64,000 nucleotides of DNA, taken from positions 108,501 to 172,500 of the forward strand of contig NZ_JACLAL010000010.1 in NCBI RefSeq assembly GCF_014280875.1. Direction: 5' to 3'. Under the pieces are notes generated by a model. The model did not search any database. It saw only the letters and a list, made by a program, of their open reading frames with translations, and was not told the origin of the DNA. This stretch comes from Paenirhizobium daejeonense (GTDB lineage: Bacteria > Pseudomonadota > Alphaproteobacteria > Rhizobiales > Rhizobiaceae). Both the position numbers and the translations under genes were made by a program. Numbering within the stretch: the stretch's first letter is position 1; each line of letters opens with the position of its first letter. Below are positions 53,879-64,000 of the stretch, piece by piece.

Positions 53879-56356
53879 CTATTTGCGATATTTCGCCAGC
53901 TCGCCCGCAGGAGGATGGAGCAGCGTCTCCAGCTTCGAGCGCAAGGCGTCCTCTTTGGCGGCGAGACGTTTCAACCGTTCGCGCCACTTCCGCGGACGCC
54001 CGCCGACGACGAATAGACGGAACGCTAAGGTCAGCGCGACGAGGCGATCATCAGGCAGCGTCCGATTGGCAACGTCGTATGCGATGATATCGAAGCTGGT
54101 CTGGTCGAAGCCCCAGTAGCTGCCGAAAATTGATACATGCCAATAGTCGACGAGACGCTCGTCTTTCTCTCGCTCGCGCCACGCGCGCTCCTGTGCGACA
54201 GATTGCCAGAACACGGCATAGTTGAGGTCCGGCCACCCCTTTACCAAGATCGGCAACTCTTTGCGGATCTCCTCGAAATCGTGGCGGCCATAGCCGCTCG
54301 CGATCGGGAGTAGCCACAACGCCGTCAGAGTCGGCGACAACAGCGCTGCAGGGTCGCGCGCCTCAATTTGCCGCATCGCCACGCGGGCAGCCGTCGAGGC
54401 TAACCACCCATACTTCTGCGAGATCTCACAGTGCCGACGCTCGACAATTGGCTCGCGCCGGAGCAGGACCACCAGCCCCTCCATGAGCGGCCCGAGCAGT
54501 GCGAGCGGGAGCTCATTAACGTAGTGTGAGAGAGGATCTTTGAGTGGATCGACCTGATGGGGGTCCTGGAGTGCCGAGCATTCAAGTGCCTCTATGAGCC
54601 ATGTGATCGCCTCCAGTGTGTGAGGCAGTTCGGCTAGCAGTTCCCCGAGCCACTCGCGGGAAAGTGATGGTCCCTCTGCAACGAAACTATCGCGCACTTC
54701 TGCGGCGTCAGCCGGGGTGCCGACGGTTAAGACCGCCCGGATCGCTGCGATACGGGTATATTTGGCGCGCGAGGTGAGCGCGAAATGCTTCGCCCTGTCG
54801 GCGAGCGCCTCGATACCGCCCTGAAAGACCATCCGCAGCAAAAACCAGGTGATGTCGTCATCACCGAAATATTGGTCGAGCAGTGTACGTATATCGTCAG
54901 CAAGATCCGAATTAGCGAAGCGCTGTACCGCCTCGTAGTCCATGACACTGCGACCATGCGCGGGCTGCGCAAGCTGCTCACAGGTTTGACGTAGGATACG
55001 GCGCCTCGTCTCAAGGGGCAGTTTACTGGGATCGCCGCCCTCGAATAGGATCTCAGGCGCCAGGTCCACGACCTTGTCGAGGGTTCGGCGATCGAGCACG
55101 GCGAGCCAAGGCAGTATCGGCCGCATCGTCGGTACGATCACCTCGATGCCATATTGCTTGCGGAAGAACAGGCCCTCGATCTTCGCGCGCGACCCTTCGT
55201 CAACAAGCAACGAATGCAGCCATTCGGCGGTCAAGTATTCCCGGACAGAACGGTGATGAAAACGCACTGTGCCGTAGATTCCGGGATCGAAAATCGGCCG
55301 GCTGAGCAAGGCGGTGCAATCCTGATCGTTCCAATCCGTCAGCACTTCTTTGATCGGCAGGCCCTTCGCTTTCTGATTCCCGTCGGGGATCCGGATCGCG
55401 GATTCCTGACACAGGGTCGCAGCCGCTGCGACCAGACGGGCACCTTCGCGAATCCGGTCTGTGGAGATGGGACGCGCATCGGCACGATCCTGATCGCGCT
55501 CCTGCAATCGCTTAGCGATACTGCTCGTCATCAGATCGAAGCGTGAGCCGATCCGCAGGTGATCGTTCCAGAATTCGACCGTCTCGGCGAGATCGAGCGG
55601 CCGCGTGGTGAACGACCACGCCTCGGCACGATCAACCGCCTTTTTGAAGGCCTTCAGATCTGTCACACCCTTCGCTTGGGCGAATGTATCGACCTGGCTT
55701 CCGTGCAAATCCTCCAAGGTCACGATCCGGAACGGCCCCTTTTTGTCGACCTCTTTGATAGTCCGCTTTGGCGCAATAGCAATTTCACTTTGGGATTCGG
55801 CCTCGTCTCCCCTAGCCGCGGCCGACGCATCCCAACGCAAATTGTTTCTGCACAGCAGGAGATCCGTTGTCGGGCGCCACGCCTCTGTGCGGCCCGTAAT
55901 AACGATGTGCGCGTGCTGGAGAATGCGTTCGATCTTCTTACCGATTTTGCGGATGGCACGCTCGAAATCCTTGGGGTCACGTAGGCGTGCCTCGTCGACG
56001 GAGTCGAGGAACAACCAACCAGGTTCGCCCGATGCGATCCATGCTTCGAGTTCCTCAATGCTCCCTTCTTCGAAGCTGGTCTCGAAATCCTCGACGACGT
56101 GCTCGATGCGCAGAAAAAACGCCGGCTTGCCTCTCCGTCGTTGGCGCCGGCAGACGTGCCGTATTTCCTCGGTCTTGCCCGATCCTGCCTCCGCCAGGAG
56201 GATGACCCGAGGTTCGGTCAACAGGTCTACCCAGCGGGTCGGTGTCTCCAGCCCCCAGAGACGCACCATCTTCGCCTCGTCGCCCTCATCATCGGAGATC
56301 GAGAGGTCGCGAAAGGTGCGATCGAGGTCAATGAAATTGTCGAGTTCTCTGGACAT
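53879..56356 (-). CDS. NACHT/STAND-like NTPase, N-terminal 825 aa of a 1459-codon gene
   Basis: 825 aa to an amber stop. Walker A AEAGSGKT at residues 55-62, Walker B GWLFLDSVDEARL near 113-125, sensor-like HIVITGRTEAW near 150, and a winged-helix-like region around FHHRSVREYLTAEWLHSLL, all typical of NACHT-type ATPases. Helical repeats follow to the end. The frame continues open past the stop for 633 codons and ends in a nuclease-like domain. The intact gene would be a NTPase-helical-nuclease protein of 1459 aa, of a type found in phage-defence islands. It is divergent from the 604-aa gene, with 144 bp between starts. Confidence 0.78.
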   Translation of the reverse strand: MSRELDNFIDLDRTFRDLSISDDEGDEAKMVRLWGLETPTRWVDLLTEPRVILLAEAGSGKTEEIRHVCRRQRRRGKPAFFLRIEHVVEDFETSFEEGSIEELEAWIASGEPGWLFLDSVDEARLRDPKDFERAIRKIGKKIERILQHAHIVITGRTEAWRPTTDLLLCRNNLRWDASAAARGDEAESQSEIAIAPKRTIKEVDKKGPFRIVTLEDLHGSQVDTFAQAKGVTDLKAFKKAVDRAEAWSFTTRPLDLAETVEFWNDHLRIGSRFDLMTSSIAKRLQERDQDRADARPISTDRIREGARLVAAAATLCQESAIRIPDGNQKAKGLPIKEVLTDWNDQDCTALLSRPIFDPGIYGTVRFHHRSVREYLTAEWLHSLLVDEGSRAKIEGLFFRKQYGIEVIVPTMRPILPWLAVLDRRTLDKVVDLAPEILFEGGDPSKLPLETRRRILRQTCEQLAQPAHGRSVMDYEAVQRFANSDLADDIRTLLDQYFGDDDITWFLLRMVFQGGIEALADRAKHFALTSRAKYTRIAAIRAVLTVGTPADAAEVRDSFVAEGPSLSREWLGELLAELPHTLEAITWLIEALECSALQDPHQVDPLKDPLSHYVNELPLALLGPLMEGLVVLLRREPIVERRHCEISQKYGWLASTAARVAMRQIEARDPAALLSPTLTALWLLPIASGYGRHDFEEIRKELPILVKGWPDLNYAVFWQSVAQERAWREREKDERLVDYWHVSIFGSYWGFDQTSFDIIAYDVANRTLPDDRLVALTLAFRLFVVGGRPRKWRERLKRLAAKEDALRSKLETLLHPPAGELAKYRK

Positions 56357-56500
56357 GGCTGATTAGTGTCTTTGCTGCAATCAAACGCCGAATAACACGC
56401 TTGTGTCGGTATATTAACTACATCGTGGGTTGAGAGAGATAGACATTTAGCTCGATATGATGCGAATTAATCCGCGACGATGTTCATGATGGGAGGGGGC

Positions 56501-58315
56501 ATGATTGACAACCTGTCAATTGCAAAGTCGGCGGTGTTTTTCACTATCCGCAAGAATCTAACCGACAAGGCTATTGAGGATCTCTTTACGGCTCTTCGCA
56601 AGTCACACGGCACAACCGCGAACAATGTATTCAGACACATCCGCGAGAGTCAGGGTAATGCGCGGTGGTCGGCGATTTGCTTCGAGTACGAAACACCGCC
56701 TGCATTTCTCGGTCCGGCCTCAGGGGTAAAAGAGAAACTTTTCGGTTACTTAATGCTCGTTGAATCTCAAGGACACGCGGCGCTGTTTTCCTCGCGCCTC
56801 GGTCTGCCGACTGCATTTAAGTCTCGGCACTTTGCGTCAGTCTCGGTGAACCGGATGGAAGGCGCAATAGCGCGCGAGAACGCCATCTTCCAGAAAATGC
56901 GAATGCGCAATATGTCAGTGTCGCCTCATGTGATGCGGAACAAGACTTTGGAAGCCCCCAATCTGGCGAATGTGGTGGGTCCGGCCGGCAGCCGAAGGTA
57001 CGCTCCGCAGACATACACGGTGTCGGTCGATGGCATCCATAGCACGACGACACCGAGCACAGGTCGTATTGGTGTTCGATCGGATAAGGTGGGTCACGGT
57101 GAGCTGATCGAGTTCGCAGAGACGATGATCGACGCCCTCCGGATTGATCCTGCCGATGTCTCCCCATTCATCAGGACATTTGCGCGCCCCATGTCGCTTG
57201 CGGATGCCCTTGCCGCCTCACAGCCCACAACAATTGCGGTGGACACTGCGCGACTTGCGGCTGCGGTTTTCGGTAACGAAGCCACCATCCGGCTGGTTCA
57301 TGTCGGAGACAAAGTCACGGAACTCTCCACCGATGACGTCAACGAGCTCCTCGGTCAGCTCGACCAAGCACTCACCATCGAAGGGAACGGGAAGTTGCGC
57401 GCTGCGAAACTTCCAGACTGCGACGACGAGCTCGCCACGATAAGTTTAAACAAGAGCCGCATTGCATTAAGGTCGCTGACCCTCGGAATGGCCGCCGCTG
57501 TAGAAGTGGAAACGCTCGATCTGGCGCTGGGAGAGGATCCGGAGCGGCGACCGCTATATTCATATATCGATGAAGAGGACTGCTTCATAGTCTTGTTTGA
57601 TGACGTTCGACTTTCCTACATCGACGGCCAAGTGTTTCGAGATGAAACTATGCTGGATGGAGGGGCGTCGTTTCTTCCGTACCTACATCCGGATGCATCT
57701 CTTCAGGCCGTTACCGACGAGAAGGGTGCATTCTTGGCCGGGCAGGTGGCATTCGACGGGACTTCCACCTTCGGAGCCATCGTTGAGCACGTTGGCGCGG
57801 AGGATGCCATCCTGATCTGCGACGATCTTGGTGATGAGTGGGCTGACTTCATTGGCATCAAGGAAGAGGCCGGCTTCGTCCAAGTGTGTTTCTACCACGC
57901 GAAGCATGATGCATTGACACTTAGTGCCGGATCGTTTCACGTTGCAGTGAGTCAGGCGATTAAGAACCTTGGCAACATGACGTTTCCGCCTGAGCGGATG
58001 GAGGCCAAGGTCCAGAGTTGGAACGCCACATACAACGCAAAAGGCCAGCCGACACAGATCGGAAGGATCATTCGGAACAACGCGGGCGACCTTGGTGCAG
58101 CGATCGTGCGTGCAAGAATTGCGCCCGATGTGCGGCGGCGGGCGGTAATTGTAACGTCGTCACTTAGCAAGCAGGCTGTTGAGGATGCATTTGCTGGCAT
58201 CCAGGCTGGGCATCGGCCAACCCACACATTTGTGCAACTGTATTGGCTCCTGCAGTCTTTCTTTTCTGCATGCACAGAGGTGGGTGCGTCCGGATCAATT
58301 GTGTGTCAGCCGTAG
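56501..58315 (+). CDS. 604-aa protein of unknown function
   Basis: Start chosen at the ATG at 56501 because GGGAGGGGG directly precedes it; an ATG at 56480 is in frame. No signal peptide or membrane segment. A conserved-looking block near residues 445-495 (ILICDDLGDEWADFIGI, VQVCFYHAKHD, then SQAIKNLG) has a D-x(n)-(x)-H-x-K arrangement that could be a nuclease-like core; this is speculative. It is the only plus-strand cargo gene of the element. Divergent promoters with the NTPase suggest joint regulation. I do not recognise the family. Confidence 0.7.
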   Translation: MIDNLSIAKSAVFFTIRKNLTDKAIEDLFTALRKSHGTTANNVFRHIRESQGNARWSAICFEYETPPAFLGPASGVKEKLFGYLMLVESQGHAALFSSRLGLPTAFKSRHFASVSVNRMEGAIARENAIFQKMRMRNMSVSPHVMRNKTLEAPNLANVVGPAGSRRYAPQTYTVSVDGIHSTTTPSTGRIGVRSDKVGHGELIEFAETMIDALRIDPADVSPFIRTFARPMSLADALAASQPTTIAVDTARLAAAVFGNEATIRLVHVGDKVTELSTDDVNELLGQLDQALTIEGNGKLRAAKLPDCDDELATISLNKSRIALRSLTLGMAAAVEVETLDLALGEDPERRPLYSYIDEEDCFIVLFDDVRLSYIDGQVFRDETMLDGGASFLPYLHPDASLQAVTDEKGAFLAGQVAFDGTSTFGAIVEHVGAEDAILICDDLGDEWADFIGIKEEAGFVQVCFYHAKHDALTLSAGSFHVAVSQAIKNLGNMTFPPERMEAKVQSWNATYNAKGQPTQIGRIIRNNAGDLGAAIVRARIAPDVRRRAVIVTSSLSKQAVEDAFAGIQAGHRPTHTFVQLYWLLQSFFSACTEVGASGSIVCQP

Positions 58316-58498
58316 GCGAACCGCCCGCTCTCTGGAACCTGCCGATGCTGGTTGAATGGCCGCAATGAAGTCGCTAAACACCCCTTCCAACGGCACTAGG
58401 CGGAGCGCTGTGTTGCCATACTCTCACGCGCGCTCCTTGGTTGCATGGGAACTGGAGAGTGAACCGCCCCGGCTTTACCGGAGACCGTTTGATTTAAG

Positions 58499-59404
58499 TT
58501 ATGCGGCCAATGCTGGTTCGTCCAGCATGGCGTAATATCGTTCCTCGGCCTCGGCGGGCGGAATGTTTCCGATGGGCTCCAGAATGCGGCGGTTGTTGAA
58601 CCAATCGACCCATTCCAGCGTGGCGAACTCCACGGCTTCGAAGTTTCGCCAAGGCCCCCGCCGATGGATGACCTCAGCCTTGTAGAGACCGTTGATCGTT
58701 TCGGCGAGGGCGTTGTCGTAACTGTCGCCGACGCTTCCGACAGACGGCTCGATGCCTGCCTCCGCCAGTCGTTCAGAATAGCGAATGGACACATATTGCG
58801 AGCCACGGTTGGAATGATGAACCAGACCGCTGCGATGAACGGGCCGCCGATCATAAAGCGCTTGGTCGAGGGCATCGAGCACAAAGCCCGCATGGGCGGT
58901 CCGGCTCGCCCGCCAACCGACGATGCGGCGGGCAAAGGCATCGATCACGAAGGCCACGTAGACGAAGCCCTGCCAGGTCGCGACATACGTGAAATCGGAA
59001 AGCCACAGCATGTTTGGTTCTGGAGCAAAGAACTGTCGGTTCACCCGGTCGAGTGGGCATGGAGCGGCCTTGTCCGATACGGTGGTTCTGACGGGCTTGC
59101 CGCGAATGATGCCCTGCAGGCCCATTGACCTCATGAGCCGAGCGACAGTGCAGCGGGCGATGTCGTAACCCTCTCGCTGCAATTGTCGCCAGACCTTACG
59201 CACGCCATAGACTTGGAAGTTTTCGTTGAATACCCGACGTATCTCGATCTTCATGGCCATGTCACGCCGGGCACGGGTCGAAAGGCGGTCCACGTCCGTG
59301 CGCTTGGCGATAACCTCGTAATAGGTGGACGGGGCAATCGGCAGCAGTCTGCAGATCGGCTCGACCCCGAGCACCGAGCGGTGTGCATCGATGAAGGAAA
59401 TCAT
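58499..59404 (-). CDS. IS3-family transposase orfB (DDE domain, second Asp replaced by Asn)
   Basis: 301 aa. Contains an HTH_21-like N-terminal part and an rve integrase core. The first catalytic Asp is in WLSDFTYVATW and the Glu in ALAETINGLYKAEVI. The middle Asp, normally in HHSDRGSQY, is Asn here (N199, codon AAC at 58810-58808), one G-to-A change from Asp. Family knowledge says this residue binds a catalytic metal, so the enzyme is probably inactive. Normally made as a fusion with orfA by -1 frameshifting; the two frames overlap by 4 bp. Confidence 0.9.
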   Translation of the reverse strand: MISFIDAHRSVLGVEPICRLLPIAPSTYYEVIAKRTDVDRLSTRARRDMAMKIEIRRVFNENFQVYGVRKVWRQLQREGYDIARCTVARLMRSMGLQGIIRGKPVRTTVSDKAAPCPLDRVNRQFFAPEPNMLWLSDFTYVATWQGFVYVAFVIDAFARRIVGWRASRTAHAGFVLDALDQALYDRRPVHRSGLVHHSNRGSQYVSIRYSERLAEAGIEPSVGSVGDSYDNALAETINGLYKAEVIHRRGPWRNFEAVEFATLEWVDWFNNRRILEPIGNIPPAEAEERYYAMLDEPALAA

Positions 59405-59730
59405 CGCTTCAGTGGGCGGTCGAGCTCCGCCTGGGCAAAATATGCAGAGGCTTTGCGCAAAATCTCGTTAGCCTGACGAAGCTCGCGGTTCTCCCGTTCC
59501 AGAGCCTTCATCTTCTCGGCGACGTCACTCGGCAGGCCAGCACGCTTGCCGCTATCCACCTCGGCCTTCTTCACCCACTCATTGAGCGTATGCGCCGAGC
59601 AGCCGATCTTGGCCGCTATGGAAGATACTGCCGCCCACCGCGAAGGATGTTCGGCTTCATGATCCGTCACCATTCGAACGGCGCGGGCACGGACCTCAGG
59701 GGAGAACTTGTTCGTCGTCTTGCTTGTCAT
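59401..59730 (-). CDS. IS3-family transposase orfA (HTH protein)
   Basis: 109 aa. It has the HTH_Tnp_1 domain (SPEVRARAVRMVTDHEAEHPSRWAAVSSIAAKIGCSAHTLNEWVKKAE) and a C-terminal leucine-zipper-like helix (EKMKALERENRELRQANEIL). It binds the inverted repeats and provides the N-terminal part of the OrfAB transposase by ribosomal frameshifting. Confidence 0.9.
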   Translation of the reverse strand: MTSKTTNKFSPEVRARAVRMVTDHEAEHPSRWAAVSSIAAKIGCSAHTLNEWVKKAEVDSGKRAGLPSDVAEKMKALERENRELRQANEILRKASAYFAQAELDRPLKR

Positions 59731-60566
59731 AGACCCTACTTCTCACGAGTTGGGGTCTCCGGCAAAGCCGGGGCGGTTCATGTTGCAATGCGCCGAGTGC
59801 GGCGGCCCCTACGCGATCTCCGGCAAGGATCGCTATAGCTGTACCAACCGCAAGAAGCGCCTGCCGATCGATGAACTCGGTGGCGCCTGCTGCGGTAACA
59901 GCAAGACAATCACCCGCCACGAACTTGAAGAACGCGTGCTCAACTGCTTACCCGTCGCCTTCTACTCGCTTGATATCTTCGACCGTATTTCTGAGAAGAT
60001 GGTCGCGCACGAGACGAACAAGCTGAAGAGCGCCCCTTCCCGAAGAGACGAATTGGGGGAAGAGCTTGCGACCATCAAGTCAAAGCAGGCGAGCCTCATG
60101 CAGCAGATCCAGGACCGGCATGCCGAAGGCCGGCCGCGCCTCGCCATCCTCGACGACCAGCTCGATGAGCTGGAAGTCACGCGCGAGAAGCTGGTCAAGG
60201 AGCTCGCCGGCACAGCCGAAGAGCCGGTCGAGGATTTTCAGGCGAAGATTGCGAAGCTGAAGGCGCAGTTCAATCCAGCCAACACGGAGCTTGCCATCCG
60301 CGAGCTGATCTTCCTCGCCCGCAACAATGCCGACGAGCAAGCCAAGCGCCGACTGATGCCGATCGTCCGTGATCTCATCCAGACGGTCGTGATCGGCAAG
60401 ACTCCCGGCCACCAGCCGGCGGCCCTGCAGGTCCATGGCGATATCGCCAACATCATGGCGTCTATGGATGTGATGGACATCCTGCAGCAGCAGTTTGTGG
60501 CGGCTGCGCAGAACGACTTCATGGCCCGCATTGCGTCCGGCGAGATCGACACGGAGCAGAAACGCA

Positions 60567-60600
60567 AAAAGCTCCTCGAGGCTTACGCCGAGGAGCTTTT
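60567..60600 (-). terminator. terminator hairpin downstream of tRNA-fMet, inside the recombinase remnant
   Basis: Perfect 12-bp arms AAAAGCTCCTCG (60567-60578) and CGAGGAGCTTTT (60589-60600) with a 10-nt loop. On the minus strand it reads as stem followed by TTTTT, about 40 bp past the tRNA 3' end. It works on both strands in principle and also encodes KKLLEAYAEELL of the recombinase. Confidence 0.8.
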
Positions 60601-60638
60601 GCGGAAGTCTCCCGAGTGGGAGAATTTGCAAGTGTCGG

Positions 60639-60715
<77 letters not shown>

Positions 60716-60831
60716 TCACCAAGATAACGGGCCGTTTTTGGCCTGTTTTATCGGCATTCCCTTAGGCTTGCCGGAATTGCCAGACCATTTGGTTTGGCGG
60801 TTGATTTCGTCGATGTGACGCTCAAACGAAA

Positions 60832-60854
60832 GAGGCCGCGATTAGTGCGGCCTC
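60832..60854 (-). terminator. hairpin between 5S rRNA and tRNA-fMet
   Basis: Perfect 8-bp arms GAGGCCGC (60832-60839) and GCGGCCTC (60847-60854) with a 7-nt loop. On the minus strand it is followed by TTTCGTTT. It may act as a partial terminator or processing signal in the rRNA operon. Confidence 0.6.
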
Positions 60855-60911
60855 GATATGGGCTCGAGGCCCTTTGTGTTTGGAGAAGATTTTGTTTTGT
60901 TGCGTTTTGCA

Positions 60912-61029
60912 GACCTGGCAGCGACCTACTCTCCCGCGTCTTGAGACGAAGTACCATTGGCGCAGGGGCGTTTCACGGCCGTGTTCGGAATGGGAACGGG
61001 TGCAGCCGCCCCGCAATAACCACCAGGTC
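60912..61029 (-). rRNA. rrf: 5S ribosomal RNA
   Basis: About 118 nt. The ends pair (GACCTGG at the 5' end with CCAGGTC at the 3' end), and internal stretches CCCGTTCCCATTCCGAACAC and GGGAGAGTAGGTCGC are typical 5S signatures. It lies 124 bp downstream of the 23S gene. Ends are judged from the pairing. Confidence 0.93.
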
Positions 61030-61130
61030 AGCGAAGCGCAACAATTTGAGAAGCTGGCGAGGCGTGAAGCCTCTTTTGTTTTATGAACACGTCTTTGTTT
61101 TCAGCATCATCAAGGCCGCTGCGGGCCCTT

Positions 61131-61153
61131 GATGAGCATGGTCAATGAGAACG

Positions 61154-61155
<2 letters not shown>
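61131..61155 (-). ncRNA. pre-23S processing stem, 3' arm
   Basis: This stretch and 63948-63971 are complementary over about 22 bases with few mismatches (minus-strand ATCGTTCTCATTG pairs with CAATGAGAACGAT on the other side). Together they form the long stem that encloses 23S rRNA and is cut by RNase III. Confidence 0.75.
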
Positions 61156-63947
<2,792 letters not shown>

Positions 63948-63949
<2 letters not shown>

Positions 63950-63971
63950 GTTCTCATTGCCAATGCTCATC
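63948..63971 (-). ncRNA. pre-23S processing stem, 5' arm
   Basis: Partner of 61131-61155. The minus strand reads GAGCATTGGCAATGAGAACGAT just before the 23S 5' end. The remaining 29 bases to the window edge are 16S-23S spacer without a recognisable tRNA. Confidence 0.75.
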
Positions 63972-64000
63972 ACCTATTGGGTTTGGAATTCCCATCCTCC

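Larger units (their letters stand above)
58460..59780 (-). mobile_element. IS3-family insertion sequence, 1321 bp
   Basis: Terminal inverted repeats of 27 bp at 58460-58486 and 59754-59780 differ at one position. Both ends start TGAACCGCCCCGG. It carries two overlapping frames (orfA, orfB) in the -1 arrangement of IS3 elements. The bases next to the two ends (GAG on the left, TGT on the right) do not match, so no target duplication remains. The right end cuts into a serine recombinase gene. Confidence 0.92.

Noticed and set aside
53879..53881. Pyrrolysine or other recoding of the TAG
   Set aside because: No recoding signal is visible, and amber pyrrolysine use is not known in this bacterial group; a point mutation or base error is simpler.
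58450..59790. Target-site duplication of the IS3-family element
   Set aside because: The 3-4 bases at the two ends (GAG or AGAG against TGT or TGTT) do not match.

Overview
The window reads as chromosomal DNA of an alphaproteobacterium, most likely a Rhizobiaceae member (Rhizobium/Agrobacterium/Shinella-like). The reasons are the high-GC coding style, the many ABC uptake systems, the polysaccharide genes, and an rRNA operon ordered 23S-5S-tRNA-fMet with a helix-9 insertion hairpin in the 23S. The species cannot be named from sequence reading alone.

Layout. 1-2161: a TauE/SafE permease (cut by the window edge) and a GlxA-type AraC regulator. 2219-7030: a D-xylose-type ABC transporter (ATPase, permease, binding protein) divergent from a ROK repressor, with a nested palindrome between them. 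7236-11097: an FtsK-type translocase without visible membrane segments, then galE. 11541-21863: a surface-polysaccharide locus with two glycosyltransferases, a hexapeptide acyltransferase, a flippase, a pyruvyl transferase, an OafA-type acyltransferase, an O-antigen-ligase/polymerase-like protein and two exported SGNH hydrolases. 21951-32376: a SorC regulator divergent from a HAD phosphatase, an opine/peptide-type ABC transporter, a GDPD-family phosphodiesterase, a sugar isomerase/epimerase and a LacI regulator; the gene set resembles the agrocinopine (acc) type of sugar-phosphodiester catabolism. 32457-37510: a Ugp-like ABC system with a metallophosphoesterase, on the other strand. 37685-42745: a flavin monooxygenase and a BdhA-like dehydrogenase, with a textbook sigma-54 promoter, two palindromic upstream sites and an adjacent sigma-54 activator.

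43085-60652 is an integrated element. A 14-bp direct repeat equals the 3' end of tRNA-fMet and recurs 17.6 kb away at 43085-43098. Inside lie large, mostly uncharacterised genes on the minus strand. They include a two-gene cassette (201 aa plus a 1543-aa nuclease/STAND-type NTPase), a separate nuclease-like protein, a 5'-truncated SMC-like ATPase, and a 1459-codon NTPase/nuclease gene split by one in-frame amber codon. A divergent 604-aa unknown gene follows. The tRNA-proximal end carries an IS3-family element whose transposase has an Asn where the second catalytic Asp is expected, and the C-terminal remnant of a serine recombinase that runs into the tRNA gene. The content looks like a decaying phage-defence type island, but that function is an inference.

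60639-63949: tRNA-fMet, 5S and 23S rRNA, transcribed on the minus strand. The 16S gene lies outside the window.
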